From the NCBI GenBank assembly GCA_019843655.1, contig JACDQD010000006.1:9044034-9108033 (forward strand): a stretch of 64,000 bases of DNA, given 5' to 3'. This document shows, piece after piece, positions 47,831 through 62,787 of this stretch. How positions within the stretch are numbered: the stretch's first letter is position 1; the number at the start of each line of letters is the position of its first letter. The DNA comes from Lethocerus indicus. Lineage: Eukaryota > Arthropoda > Insecta > Hemiptera > Belostomatidae. A program made the position numbers and the translations under genes. Below the pieces are notes generated by a model that saw only the letters and a list, made by a program, of their open reading frames with translations, did no database searches and was not told the DNA's origin.

Positions 47831-50800
47831 CTGAAAAATGAAAATTTCTGAATTGTACACGACGCTTTGAATACTTTCCAGTGTGGAATGAATACGCCCA
47901 TTAGTCGGACAAGGAGTGGATGAATAATTTATATCATCACCGGCGCGATATTCTGTTTCCACTGTGAGGAAGAGTTAAAAGAATCACGACCGAACACTCG
48001 GAACACGTCGGCTGTAGTTGAAACTTCCTGACATGCCTGAATTATTGTAGCTACAAAGGATGGACGAATCCCTACCAATTGATGTTGGCCAAAACGAGCC
48101 TACTCGTTGTTGACAAGCTAAATCAGTACGGGGATAAAACTGGTCAAACACTAACATTTACAATATTCTTGATATCTCAGACCGCCACATAAATATCTGA
48201 AGGATTGTTCTGAAATAATATTAAACGATTCGTCAGATTCTTCCCCCCGAAAGTGCCGATTAATTATAATCAGTAAATTAGCGATGTCCCGAGGCGTAAA
48301 TTAAATTGAGTTATGGTCTTCGAGGGTTCGGAATATTCCCGGAGTATAATAGTGCCTACGCGGGCGAATATGAGACGCTCCATCGGCAACCGACGCATCG
48401 AAGTATCGCACCGCTCAGTGCTTAGCTTGAACGTCCGATACAGCGAAGAGCAAATAACTTACGGTTATAATTTAAAGTAAAACCGACACCAAGTAATGGC
48501 AAAGTCTCAAGCAAGGCCACGAAACGTCTGGGCACACAACACTTTCTATAAAGTTAAAGAGTTGAAGCTCAAGTTGTCCAATTGTTACTCGAAAATGCAA
48601 TAATGTTTTTGTAAAGAACGAAGTTGTAATATTTCCCTTTGAGGATTTCGATGCGTCCAGAAAACAGACGAATAAAACAATATCCATATGTGGTCTAGCC
48701 ACTAGTTTTATATATACAGGATTGAAACCTAACTTTATTTGAAATCAATGTCAAATAAATTCACGAAAAGTATATTTTTTAAATAACATGTTTATAGTTG
48801 TTACAAGTTATAAAATTTATAATAAATTACAAATTATGTTATTGATATGGAATAATTAAAAATGTTCATTTTATTGTTCCAAAGGATATATTCGAATTCA
48901 GAATATAGGTTCATAGAAAGTATACTCCATTGGGAAGAAATAAAATTGGACTTAAATTATGCCCGCGGTGGAAGTTATTCCGTTCCGTTATTATTTACTC
49001 TCCGAAGGTATAGGAGAGGGTCACGCGAGTTCTGTCGTCCTAATATCGTTGTCGCTGTTTACTTGGCCATTACGTAGGAACAACTTTTACCGGCTCCCCG
49101 CTGATTACATTAATAATGTTGACCCTCACGGCAACGGCGATGGCACTGGCCTCGTTCAGCCAGAATGGAACGGGACATGTCGGGGGGCGTCGACCGTAAA
49201 GTTTCACTTCGAAGAGGATAAGTGCTTAGAGGATATTTATGATACTAGCAATGAGGATCCGCGGGAGATCGTATTTGGTATCATAACAGCCAATTTTCCG
49301 GTCACTAGCATTCTCTAACGGTAACACAGCGAAGCACAGAAGCGGCCGATAAAGCATCCTGTTGGCACTGTCACAGCAACAATGTTATCAGTGGGCATTA
49401 GTGGCAGAATACAATTGACGGTTGAGATAATCGGTTGAGGTCTGCCGGAACGACAGACAGTTGAGTAAGAATGGGGATTTCCTCACATATTAACTCCCCA
49501 TAAATAATTTCCCGCTCTAGCGGTACGGCTTGAACGAATACTGGGCCTATTTTCTGTGGACTGACAGATGTCTGAATCGGAGTTCGCATACAGTTGTTCC
49601 AAAATATATCGAGTGGCAGGAACCCCACCATTTAATTATAATTTTTATTTTGTTAATTTTTAATTTGAAGTAACAGCATCTGAAATAAATTAACAATCAT
49701 CACTGTGTATATGAATGCGGAAAAATTGTATTCCGTGAAAAGTAACGACTGAACGTCCTGCTGTTTAAATTATATTTGCTGTTAATATAAGCCCGGAATT
49801 TTCATGGGGTCCAAATAGCCGTTGCGTGGAAAACTCTCGTTGCGATTCGAAACCGGCCCCACGAATAAATTTGCCCCGATTTTGAAAAAAAAGAAACGAT
49901 AAGGAAAAAAAATTCGCCGACCGAGTATTTGTCCGTATTTAAATTAGGGACGACCCCTTTTACGGGCGGTTTAATCGGGGTCGAAAGGAAGGAAATAAAT
50001 TTATCGGATTCTTTTGTTTTCCAAGTCCGCCTTTTTTCATTTTAATTTACTTTTTTAAAGAGAGGAGACACTTCACTGGAAATTTCAGTGTCCAACCTGA
50101 CTTGGGTTCCAATCTCCGATTTTTGATTGGGATATTAATAGAATGATTAGAACCAAATTGGATTTCGGACAAAATGTTTAAAGAAGATAACATATATTCA
50201 TTATGTGGTTATATAGAAAATAATATTAATTTGATTTTGTCCTGCATAAAACGTAATTATCCTAAAATTAAACTATAAAAATTTATATTTGAAGAGTAAA
50301 CTAACAGAACTAATAGTAGTGATTTAAATATTTTGGCAAGAGATTTTTTTAGACTATAAAATATTCTATATGATGCATGATGTCCTAATGTCAATCCTGC
50401 AGACCGATATAGAATTTGTGCCACTAAATCATTACGAGATCAAGTGAGCCATTTTTTCAAACTTATAGCGCTGCAATAACCGCAGAGGGAAATAAAAGAT
50501 TTTATCTTATTTAGGGTGAAGCAAACTTGCCAACCAATACTGAGGGTAAATTAAATTCTGTATTAGTATTGTTGAAATGATGTTTAGTTTCTCAGAAACG
50601 GAGGCCCTTTATTCCTCCCCTTAGTCAATTAAAAGTTAGAAGACAAACAATTGTATTTCGCCCCACTGAAAGGAAATTCTTTGCCTATTTTCCAAACCAA
50701 TTATTTTCGAACATCTCATTATATTCTACATGTACGGTTTTCATGTAAATGTTTTTCCACCAGCAGTTGCTTTTTTCCTCCAGTAGTACTGGGACTAAAT

Positions 50801-53800
50801 ATTAAAAATATCCTTGTCAAGAGCAGGCTGATGAATAAAACAAGAATGATTACAGAACTTTAATATATCGAAATGACAACGGAGTTTTCAGATCCAGTGA
50901 AAGATAGAATTAACTGTAAAGTTCATTCTGTTTTTAAATTACTCTAATTTATTTTCACGTCATGCTCTTTTACAAAACAAATATTTTTGTTATTAAAACC
51001 ATGTTGAAGCTCTGTCTCTTTCAGGTAGGTGCACCGTTATTTTAAGGTGCTCTTCTTACAACATTAGCCCTAATTCAGTTTAATTTACAGGCCAGAAGAG
51101 TAATAATTCGATGCTGAAGTAAATTTTTCAATTAAAATGTTGATATTAAACGCGTGACCAGAATATTTATGCTCTTCTGTTTTAATTAATATATACGTAC
51201 GGGTTTTTTCATCTATACTGGTAACCCGCCTTAGTCCGAACACTGAATGCGATCGGAATTAGGTAATCAACTTTTTTTAAATTTGTTATCGAATAAGTAA
51301 CAGTATGTAATAGTAAAATTTTTTATCGCGGAAATATGTAACAGTCCTCATCTTCTCTTCCTGAAAAAAAAGAGAAGGAAAATCAAAAATGTTCGTCAAT
51401 ATGCAAAATTTATGTATTAAATTTATTCATAATAATAATTTATTTATGTTATTTATGTATTGACGCATGCCTCTAGAAAGTTATGAAGAAGGATAAGATA
51501 AATATTTAATCTATTCTGACGATTTTCTTTACAGGGACCGTGCTTGCAACACTCTTTTCACGATCCGGTAACGAGTTAACTACAGTCATTAATAATTATG
51601 AATAAATGCTAATGTTGTAATGTATATTGATGGTATGTTGAATGCTAATTTACATTTACAAAGAAATGGAAATTACGTTTTAGATATAATATTATTTCAG
51701 GAGCCGTCTTTGATATCAAATGGAAATGTTCATTTTGAATATGGCAGACAGTTTTTATGATCACCTCACACACCTAATATGTGCGAGAAAACGGAAAATA
51801 ATGGTGGTCACTGAGTTTTAGGTTTATCAAGAAATATTTACCGATTTTATATAGTATAAACTAAGCCTAATATAATGCACATTATCGACTGTTTGATTAC
51901 TGTGTTTAAGGTTAGTAAACCCGCAGTTTATACTGTACAGAGGTGAGGGCACAGGACACAGCTTTGAAAAAGTGACACACTAATATGATAACATGAAGAG
52001 TATTCATAAACACCCTGCAGTATCGGAAATGAAGCATGGATGGTAACAGGTACAAGGTAATATTTTTATCATACAATAACGCGTAGGTGGCTTGAGATAT
52101 ATGTCCGCGGTACTACGGTACTTTGTTCAATATGATTGGGCCCCATGCCCAAGTAATGTAGAAAATTCCAGTGTAGGGCCAGACAGATTGTAGGGAAAAT
52201 TTTGAAAGTGAAATGCGAGTTATCTTTAAGACTATCCTTTCGGTTAGGAAGAGTTTTCTCTGCCGCCCCGCGTCTCCTATTGAAACTACCCACCGCCTTG
52301 AAGGGTTCGGGAGGCAGTGGCAAACAATGCAGGACGTTTGTCGGAACTGCGCGATCTAGTTTACATTCAAGAGTTTACCGTTTATTGTGCAACACTCCTG
52401 GAAACAAAGTTAGAGGGCCACCCCCAAACCACCCAAAGGCACAGGCCCACTCGCACTCACGAACCCCGCCGCTCGAGCGGAGCCTAATTGGATTATAAAT
52501 GAACGCTCGGACGTACACTTTCGTAATTTAATTTAGAGCTGAGCGCTATAATATCTGAATATTAATATTCCGGGCCTGCAAAGCCCCGGTTCGGGCTCGG
52601 AAAGAAAGGAAGGCCCCCGCAGCGAGTGAGGAAGTTGAAAATTCGCGGTATTAAATGACCGCGGCCGGGGGCGGAGGGGTAATGGCCTCTCCCCCGAGCG
52701 GTACGACTTCACCCAAACGACACTTCTTCTTTATTTCTTATCGAACGCAGGGCAAAGGGAAAGTGCCTAATTTGTCGGGAACCGGGTTATCTACTGGACG
52801 GCACCTGGACTCCACGACGCCCCCCCCCCTAAACCTACCTTCACTGGAGGCGAAATTAATCCGGCTCAATTAAATTTTGGCGAAACGATTTAATAACCGA
52901 TTACGGCTCTCCCTCTTTATAACAGCCTCATTAAAGAACGCTGATTTAGAAATACATAATCCACCATAGGTATTTTGCATGTCAATGTTTGTTAGAAGCT
53001 TGGATGTATGCATGATTTCTTAATGTAATGTAGACTAATTCTTTAATTAATACCGGTCAAGAAGAACTTCGTTATTCCAATATTCAATTTGGCGTGAAAG
53101 AAAAATTGGTAATAATTAATAATATAATACTTTTAATTTATTTTTTACCAGCGTAGATTGCGTAGCGACAGAAAATTACACAAATCAGGATTTGTTAGTT
53201 GAAAGCCGAGTACTTTCTCCACTCGTGGATAAATTAAACGCAGTTTATCATGAATTATTTATACATTAATTTTTATTTCAATGAAACATAGGCTGTGGTT
53301 TGATTATAACTTGATTGTATATTAATACCAGATATATATGGATATTATAACATGATTGTTATCATAGAAATTTATGGATGAACGAATATCTTCAACCGGA
53401 CATGGTGCTTTAATTATTCGGTGAAATTTTATAAAACCCACAGTGGTATTGACAAATCTCTTTCATCGTCGGTTAATTTTCATCTGGTTTTTTTTTTTTT
53501 TAATTGGAATCCGTTGGGGGCCGACGTCAAAACGGACGGGGCATTCCCCGACGGGAGAGCCGTAATAATTTAACGCGGGCTAGTGAGAAAACATGGCCCC
53601 TTTGATTAGAATCGAGGTGGACCAAGACAAACACGTTAAATAAATGTGAAAGGCGACCTGGAAGGGGCCAACGCCGGCTGTTTACCCTTCGATTTTATAC
53701 TAACTTATAAACCGAGCGGCGTCCCAGTCCGCTTCAACCACTACCAGTATTGCTCCGGTCGTGTTTCAACATTTGGAATTATTGATAACTACTCCCAACA

Positions 53801-56800
53801 GCCCTTTCCAATATTGAGGATTGGTTTTTGTATAATTAATTATATATCGAACAATTAACCTAACCCAGACCTAGATATTTAAAAGTGAGAGGTAATGAAA
53901 ATGTCTTATAAATAAATACTCCGACTGGAAAAAATGTATGAAGATAACGTGCAGCTATAAAAACGGTATATTATTTTTTGGTGCCTAATAATTGAGTATT
54001 TTACTTTCGGATTAGGCCCCAATCTTTCTTGGCTGCTTGAACTTTACTTAAGTAAAAATAACGTTATATTTCATTTTAACTTCATCGTTTTTTTATAGTT
54101 GGACATATACCTCGAAACTGAATTAAAATATTGTATACCTTATGTAAAGTCCTTTTTAAGGGCGAAAGGGGGTAAGGGTGAAATACGAATTTTGATCTTG
54201 GTACAGAAAATCCATAAATTGGAATCGATCGCACTAATAATTCCCTCCCCCTCCGTCCAGTCCGTAAGATACATTATGCAAATATATTCCGAGCCAATTT
54301 TATCCCCACCCCCCCGACGAGAGGAAAATACAGGTGTGCTAATATTGGGCGGCCGGAGGGACCCGGAAATTCATCAAGAATTCAACGCTTTTAAGTGATA
54401 ATTAAGGTTGACAAACAAAGGGCGAGTGAAGGAGGCGACTCTGAGATTGTTAATTAATCTAAATGAACAAGAAATTAATAACGGATGACGAGCGGGACAG
54501 ATGTCAGCCTCCGGGTAGAGGAGAGTGGGTTAAACTCACGGCGGAGTGACGCCACCGAAAACTGCCGTCTTCAAAACTGCATTAACACCCAAGTCACCCA
54601 AACTTTATCGCCAAAACTCTTCCTTCATATTTTTTAATTATATTAATAAATTTTTATTTACTTTTGACTCTCCGGATCTACAATATTAGGAGAAACCAAA
54701 GGTAAGTAGTCATTTTGGCGCTACCAGGTTCCTTACGCCTACAATTTATTTTAAATTATTTATTAGTGGGGTAAGCGCCTACTTCACTCCATTTTCATGG
54801 TAAACGACAAACCAGGACTCAAACCAGCAGGAATCAAACCTTGGAATCTTCAAATTTGAGCCAGTTTTGAGTATTTGTTTTCACTCCTTCCTTGTTATGA
54901 AACTTGAGTCCTTGGAAGGCCCAAACAAAAATAACACTAATTGGACCGGGGTAGATTCTATGGATAACAAGGAACGGCTGGATTCATTGAATAAACAATT
55001 TAAAGTGACAACGATTTTTAGTTCTATTTGTTGAACGCTTTGGTGTTTATATTATATAAAATTATATAAAAATAATTAGACAAATAAATATTAGCTTTTC
55101 ATGTCTTTTAGTTAAGAATACTTGGATTTAGACTAGCAGGGTATAAAAAGAAGCAAAGGTTTTACAGAAAAAAACTATTTTCTATTACGATTAAGATTCA
55201 ATACAGCGCATTCAAATAGAATGGTTGCACAGTACATAGATATTAATGTGTACACATACGAAATACAAATGTACTGATTCCTATTAATTTCAAATTTTTT
55301 CAATTTTAATAATCGTTTTCCAAATATTCTATTTTCACAATGGTAAATTAATCTAGTTGAGAGCATAGTTCGTGTCGGCTCAATTTGGATATGTTTTCTT
55401 AGAACGTACATGAAATCTGATGTAGGTTCTGTTTCGGCATTAAAGTTTTCTGTGCGTGTCTGTTCGGTAATATCGCGTCATGTCACTTTACGTGTAAGGG
55501 CAGTTCGTGCCCCGTCACCGGCCATTGCCGGCGGGCTTGGCCATATATCAGGGATATATCCCATGGGATAGCGCACCTGCAACGGGATTCATTCCTCTCA
55601 ACGTTGGGCGAAAATATCAACAGGAAACTTTGCTAGAAATCATCCAGCTCCGAGTTCCGATTCGGACAGTTCAATTAAAATGGTTCGATGTCTAATTTAC
55701 TAGGGTGAGAAGTATACACTAAAACGTGGCGTGACTAAAATACAATTATATGATTATTTTAAGGCATTTTTCAACTTGGTCCATTACGGATATCATCTCT
55801 CCTTTCAATTTCCGTCCCTGGCTTTATCCGCAGCGGACATGCGTAACCTCCTCGCTGTATTATTAATGGATATCTACTGACGATAGGGAGAAGCCGAAAC
55901 CGGTGAAGGTTGCGTTAATAATGAAATCTCGTGAATATCCCATGAGTTGGGGCGCTCCTCCCCTCTTTTAATAAGCAAAATTTGAAATTGAACGAAGATT
56001 CAACTGATTCAAAGTGAAGAATTCTCTTCACACACGTACAGAACAATTACACACCGATAAATAACTCTTAACAAATACCAACGCATTAGCTGTAACACCC
56101 CGTCACTGATAATGGTTATACCCAGAAGCTAATATTACTAAAGGAAGTGTAACTAAGGCAAAACAGGTAATAATCAAAATTTGTAATTATTTCATAAGTT
56201 AACCCAATAAAACGGGACGAGAAACGGATTTAATTACTTGAACAATGTGTTTTCAGAGAACCGGGGAATCTTTCGGTGCTAAAATATGCAGGGAGTTGAG
56301 GCGGGAGTGCACGTAGCCCCTGTCGGGAGATGGGGCATCGTCGGCTTCTAATGAAAAATTCAGCGGCCACTATCGAGTCCCACCTTTGAAACCGAACTCG
56401 CTCACTGCGGGTATGTCCCGCCCGTTGCTAAAAGGGAACAGCCTTTTGGGACGTCAGACCGAATAAAAATAGCCGGCCGGAGGAACGGGTCCCCCCCCCA
56501 CCGCCGCAGCCCGAATTAGATTCTATTTTCGGTGAATTTGCCTTCACTAGACTTCGAAAGCCGGGTGAAAGGTTTGACATCCGAGTGGCCCTGGGCATAA
56601 ATGTAGGCTCTATTTCACCGTATCGTTTCGAAAATCCACGCCACGTCAGGATGATGGTAAAAATTGTCTGGTATTAACATAGACTAATCTCAGAATTATG
56701 GTCCATCCAAGGTGTCTCTCAAATTCGAAGGAAAGGAACAGATTCCGGGGGCGACAACGCTATGCGGATGGCCATAAATAAACCTTTCTTACTTCACAAT

Positions 56801-57340
56801 CTTCTATATTCTATTCTACGCACGAATTCAAATATTTTAGTACATAGACATTATATAATTGTATAAGTAACATAGTAATAATTATATAAGATGAAATTAC
56901 GGGCTGAATTGCGAATTATTTATCCAATATTCAGAATAGAAATCTAATGTAGAGAAAAGGGAATGATAAGGGAGGATTCAAATGGGAATACTTTTAGAAA
57001 TTCCGTCGTTGACAAAGCTCAGATATTTCCAGCTATGCTCTGTTTACTTGGGCCGTGGAGGAGATACCGGGCTGTATAAGGTCTGAAGAATATGGCCCAT
57101 TAGTCACCGGCCGCGATACGAGAAACGCAGCCTGGAAAGGAGTATCCGCAGGCGGCAAATATGAATTTATAACGGAAGGAAGGAAATCGCAGCCGAGAGC
57201 CATTATGATGGTGGGGTGGGGCCCGGGGGGTAGGCCTAGTAATAACACCCAATCTAACACATCCCAATTCTCCAAGTATATTTGATATTTCATAACCAGA
57301 CAGCGATTGATGAATCCCGGCATTTAATTATGAAAAAATA
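47831..57340. other. Long interval upstream of gene 3, no supported gene
   Basis: It may contain the first intron of gene 3. A TATATATAAAAC motif on the minus strand near 48705-48716 precedes a short frame, but no donor fits a split signal peptide. ATGTTGAAGCTC at 51001 followed by CAGGTAGGT is exon-like but isolated. Frames at 49398-49631 and 57033-57323 are unassigned. The rest is AT-rich with a GC island at 52.2-52.9 kb. Confidence 0.45.
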
Positions 57341-57690
57341 ATAGTTTAGAATACCTGTTTGTGGTCTGGGAGGGGTTGAATACAGTAGATTTCGCGTGTT
57401 TCTGTCTCCTCTCGCTAGTTTGGTCTTTTGCTAAACCCGTTTGGCTGCTCGCCATCTTCAGTAGCGGTGTTAGTCACTTTGGCACTTTGGATGTTTTTTG
57501 GGCACCCTCACTGTTCTGTCACTGTCACTTGTACCGTGGTGGTTGTCTGTTTGTCGTGTGTATATATATGTGGCGCGGGAATGCACTTAACTAAAGTTCG
57601 TTGGGTGCACGTGCACCGCGACGCTGGCGCCCCCCTGAGGGTGGCGCGGGGATGCACTCATCTAATGTTCGTTGGTTGCATCAACAATTG
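57341..57690. mobile_element. Non-autonomous element, family A, copy 4
   Basis: It begins ATAGTTTAGAATACCTG then TTTGTGGTCTGGGAGGGGTT and continues with TTTCTGTCTCCTCTCGCT, CATCTTCAGTAGCGGTGTTAG and the GTTGTCTGTTTGTCGTGTGT linker of copy 3. It ends in one full and one partial 71-bp module (about 57573-57682, with CACCGCGACGCTGGCGCCCC). There is no inverted right end and no coding frame of its own. Confidence 0.85.
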
Positions 57691-60600
57691 TTCTCTATTA
57701 TAACTTAAATATTATTATTCATACATTAAACGACGAAGTGGGATATTTCCAAACCTTAATTTATTACCAGAATGTATCTGCCGAGTTAACAATAATATAT
57801 CTTTAAACATAAAAAGAATTATTTTTATTTAAAGGAATTATAATTTATTTTATTACTATTAATATTTTTATTATTTTCTATTATTTTATTACTATTTTAA
57901 TTAATGTATGCAATGATTTAGTTCTATCTCTGTAAGTATTTGTGTATGCAAAATCCTCCCCCACAACATTGTCAGCTTATTGTGTTGCATTGTGGGCTGG
58001 TAATAGAGGAGACCACAATGCCACAATATTGTATTTACTACTGGCATGCCCGCCTACTACTGCATAATGAAGAAATTCACTGCTGACCGGTGGAAAAGCC
58101 GATGGCGGACTGGTCACTCGAGCCAGCCGATGGAATATCGCACAGCTGAAAACGCTTCGAGTGAAAGCGGCTTTCGCTGGAGTTAACGACGGAATTTATA
58201 ATAGCGCACCCAAAATTTATTGCAGGAGCTCGATTTTTTTTCAGAGACGGGGCGCAAAGAAATGGGGGCCACAAGTTTAATTTTCGGCTACTAATGAGAA
58301 TGTTGTTGTGTTGGGGGGAGGGTCACATGGGACAAGGTAGATTGCTGAGCTGGTTCGTTTTTTTCTCTTATTCCCCTCCCCGACCCAAAAAGTTAACTCC
58401 GGAGGAAATAATGTGCGGTCGAAAAAGGGTAGAAAAAAATGTAAACCGGCAAGGCAATATGGAGGACGTGTTTGATGATAGTTAAAAAAACTCTTCAAGT
58501 ACATCGCGTTTATTTTTACGGACGACTACAATTCGTCGTCCCGGCCCTTTGTCGGGCCGCCTTTGTCCAATAAAAAATCTCGGTTTGGGGCGGCATTCGA
58601 ATATTCTACAAAAGAAAAAAATTAAAATGAATAATAAAAGAGGTAACATCGTAGTCCTGTGTTTTGAAGTCAGAGAAAGGCCGATACCGTATTTTTTTTG
58701 TTACGGCCCATTCTCAGTATCCCGTGTTCTTCACAGCATCCCTCAATTTCGTTCTTATTGCTCCCGGCCTTTTCCTTTGGGATTAATAAAAATAACAGAT
58801 TTGCGTACAAGACAAATGAGATTCGTCGATTGAGAAGAACCGAAAAATATGTAGTACCCCAAATCCTCGCGTACCAAAATAGAACACATTAAGAAACCAA
58901 CAATAATATTAACTGTGTAACTTTCTGCGTCTTCAGTGTCTATTCCTAACCTACGACATCACGAACATACAAGCAACAGGTAGTGCTGAGGGATTTTAAC
59001 TCTGTGATATCTAATTTTCTCACACTGAATTCGGCCTATAGATTTGTTATCAAGAGAAAATAAGTTTTAGGTATAACTGAATCCTTAAATTTTATTATAA
59101 ATGGTTAAACGAGGGTCTATTAATTAATGCACCTTCCTTTCACAAAATAATTACTGTGCGCTATACTAAACACTACATAAAATAATGTGTTTCATTACTG
59201 TCATGTGAGTTCTAGGAATCGTTAATAACCACAGGCCTCTGATTTAAATCAAATATTAAAAACGCACTAAATACTAAATAGTATTTGACCGAGTGGTTAA
59301 ATTCACTAGATAAAAAGGTCACAATTTTAAAGATTATGCTCGGATGTATTATGAAACAGTGGGCATTTTCTCACCGGACAAAATCCATGCACGAAAACAC
59401 CTATACGTAAGGTATGCGGGACAAAATATAAATATCTTTGTTCAATACAAGAAATAGTAGCTAAGGGGCGAACTTTCGTTTAAACCAAAGCTTGTAGGAC
59501 TCAGTACGTTGAACCCCAGGGGCGTAATATCAAGTGAAGTCTGCCGCCGTTGGCCGAGCAATAAAGCCAATTAAGCGCTCCGGGAGAGTGTTAATATCGG
59601 CCGGCGGTCTAATTCTATACGACTGGGATAATGTGATTTGTCTACTAGTTTTGTCGTTTTTTTTTTATTCTGCGTACAATATGCAGTCGGGCTGACGATA
59701 AAAACCGGTATTTGGCAAAGCCCCGCCGGGTGTTGAGGCCGCGATAATTATGTGGATATGGTGGGGCCTGTTTTAATTTCGTACAAACCGGCACAACTGG
59801 CAATCCGATAAAGTTGCAATCACCGTCCTAAATATGCCGTTTTACGGATGCTTTTCCAGCGATCCACTTTTTCCCGCACTGTCCTGATCCATACTCCTAT
59901 AGGGTTCGATCTACCTAGCTAATGGGACTAATTGCGCGGTGAAATTATATTTGTTAACAATATCGTAGTTCCCCAATTTCTCTCTTGTTTGTTTTCAATG
60001 TTCAAACGAACTAAAACGTTAAAAGCTATTAAAACTTCATTGTTCAATATCCTATTAATCTGCCTAACCAATTTAATAAAATCAATTTAAAAAGCGGTCT
60101 ATCGCCGGTTGAAATGCACGCGTTCTTCAGAAATATAGCGTTCGGTAAAAACATTTTATAGTGTTTATAACCTTTACCTACTTCTTGTGCAAAAATTACC
60201 CATGCATAAAATACCTAGAAAAATGAAAATACTTTTATGTTAATTAAAAAATAATAAATTCTCTTCTGTATCGCTCAGTTTGTATTACCCATTTTGGTGG
60301 TTTCACTATTAATAAATTAAAACTTATTCTTGAATCCGGGGTCATTCATACAAGAAATGAAATTACAATAGTTGAAAATAGGTGGTTCGTTATTTTTATT
60401 ATATTATACCTACTTTAATCTCTCCATCTCTTGAAACCGACCATCATGATACAATTTTAGTAATGAATAAACGGTTTATGGCAGAAAATTCTATGCATAC
60501 AAAAATCTTTATATTTGTAATTAATTTCCGTGTTTATTCATTAATTTTAATTTCATTGATATTAATTATAACGCAGTACACGTGTTATCTAAAAAAGGAC

Positions 60601-62787
60601 GAACTCACAAACTCCAGTATACTCACTAGATATTCAGTTCGGTAGTTGTTCAGGAACAAACTGCTTCCCATGGAAAACTGCGGTTGTACGACGAGCAAAT
60701 GAATAATTAAAGGGGAATTCTGTGATCGGGCTAAGATATTACTTAGGGTAAGTTACAGCAGTTCGAGCATTATTTATTACATCTCACAATATAAGAACCA
60801 CGAATTTCCAGTGTTTTGTTTCTGTGTGTATTTCAGGAGAGCCTAATAATTTCATTCATCAATTTCAGCCCAGAGAATTGAGCTGCAGTTTGACATTTGT
60901 GGCCCGCTGTGACGCTCTGCCTCTTTCCAATAATTCTATAACCAATTGGAGCGCATAGTTTCGGCCCCATCGCCGGTTTGAATTATTGTGGCGAGCGGCG
61001 GGGGAGGGGGGTGGTTGGGGGGCGGAGGGTTAATAATACGGACATCATAAAACAGATAAACGGGACGCACAGCGGTGTTCCAGCATTAGCGTTGTTTAAA
61101 ACACTCCCCCATTGTCCCCATACCGCCGCCCCGAACCACTCCCACGCGTATTAGGCCCCCCGTCCCCAACTATAATAAATTATTACAATAACATTCCCTC
61201 TCCGCCCGCACAATACTAGGCGTACAACAATGGTAATTAGCTGAGCCCGGGGGACCGGGCCGATAGAGTCGAATGGCCGGTGTAACAATACACTGCGGTC
61301 GACTTAATGGCCACCCTCAGAGCAGCCCCGACCTCAATATCATGTCGATTCCATTCCGCTATTTGGAAAAGCGAAGAAACGGCTTGTTAGATGGACAAGA
61401 AAATAGTTGTAAGATTCATTCACTGGGCGAAATATCCCGATACAGCAAAGGGTATAGCGTGCCAAAGAGCATAAAGCCGTGAAAAATGAGGTCTGGGAGA
61501 GAGAATCAATTCCTGGGTTCAATTCGCGAACAGAACCTTATCAACGAATTTGGATGTTTACAAACGACAATTTATTTTCATGTAAATCGATAAATAACGT
61601 ACAATTATATTGGTTCTCATAATACTGGAACTATTCCGTAGAATGAATTATTTTTTTAAGGTTTACAATATTCCGAATAAGGTCCGTAAACCTTACCACC
61701 TCCCGCTTGTAGTTATTTCCAATAGGTTGCTCCACAAATAAACGCAAGTGAATGGTAACAGAGAATGAAAACGGTAATGAATATTTCCCGCGGCCCAACT
61801 AATAAATTTAATAACTTCTTAATTGACCAGATTTTCGCCTTTCCCTTTCTGGGTGGTATTAAAGACTGAACTCAGTTTCTAATGGACACCAGTGAAGTCA
61901 ACTGCAAAATTATTCCTTCCTTTTCAGTATAAATACTAAATATTGCCGCAAGTTATTTGAATTAGAGGCCGAAATATATTATTGAATACCTGTAGTTTTA
62001 TTAGTTAATACTAAATTCATCCGGTATGTTAGAAACGCAAACAATTTTTAAAAAAATGCTCGCATCCCAGTAGGTCTCGTTACTCCGGGGTCTCTCGCTC
62101 GTACAGACTTATTCTCCGCCTAGATTTTATGGGAAGCGATAGATCACGGTCTTCAATTAAGTAAAACAAACAAAGTAATCCAGTCTAAACAACCAACCCT
62201 ATTTCAGGGCCTACGTCTCGGTTAATTCGCAACCAAAGACAACAACGCAAAATATAGCTTTTGGTTGGTTGAGCGTTTTTAAAATTTTGAAGAAAAGAAA
62301 CCATTATTCTGGTTCGAAATAATGACCGGCTTGGCCATCACCGAAAATAATCGATTTTGATACTGAAATACATAACTGTTAGATACGAAATTTAGCGGAA
62401 ATTAAACAGAAGCTTATAAATTTTAATGGATTAGATGCTCTAATCCTATTATTATTGTTAATCTTGAAAAAGCTTGAATTGAAGTAAAATATATATTTTT
62501 TTAACATTTTAAAAAAGCCCTGGTTAACAGGACTAAAACTGTAACGTTCGTTCTTTTTCACATACCGTAAGAACATCAAAATATTTAAGAAAAATTGTTA
62601 TTATGGTTATTAAATTGCTGCTAATACTTTATAAGCAAGATAATAAATAAAAACCAGAAAAAGATTATAGTATTCAGAATTTATAGTTCGTCCGCCATAT
62701 AGGTTAATTTTATAAGCAAGCATAGTTTAAATACGAGTTTCTTCTGAAAATCTTTATTTTTAAAGACTATATGCGTTCGAAGAGCGT
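57691..62787. other. Non-coding interval
   Basis: No gene is supported. It is mostly AT-rich, with (AT)-biased stretches near 57.83-57.91 kb and a GC island at about 60.95-61.3 kb. The minus-strand end near 62680-62745 could hold a very short second exon of the orphan promoter described at 62788-62860. Confidence 0.5.

Noticed and set aside
48368..48415. Minus-strand ATG (MRRLPMERLIFAR) as first exon of gene 3
   Set aside because: In phase, but the GTAGGC donor is poor and no TATA box is properly placed.
51001..51030. Plus-strand exon-like ATG with eight codons before CAGGTAGGT
   Set aside because: No TATA box at the right distance and no downstream signal-peptide exon; TCTCTTTCAG can also be read as an acceptor.
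54690..54715. Donor-like AAAGGTAAGTAG
   Set aside because: No open frame or transcription-start signal upstream supports an exon.
62683..62743. 22-residue product from the 62.8-kb promoter using the nearest acceptor
   Set aside because: The intron would be only 50 bp and the product would be little more than a hydrophobic leader; kept as an alternative, not annotated as a gene.
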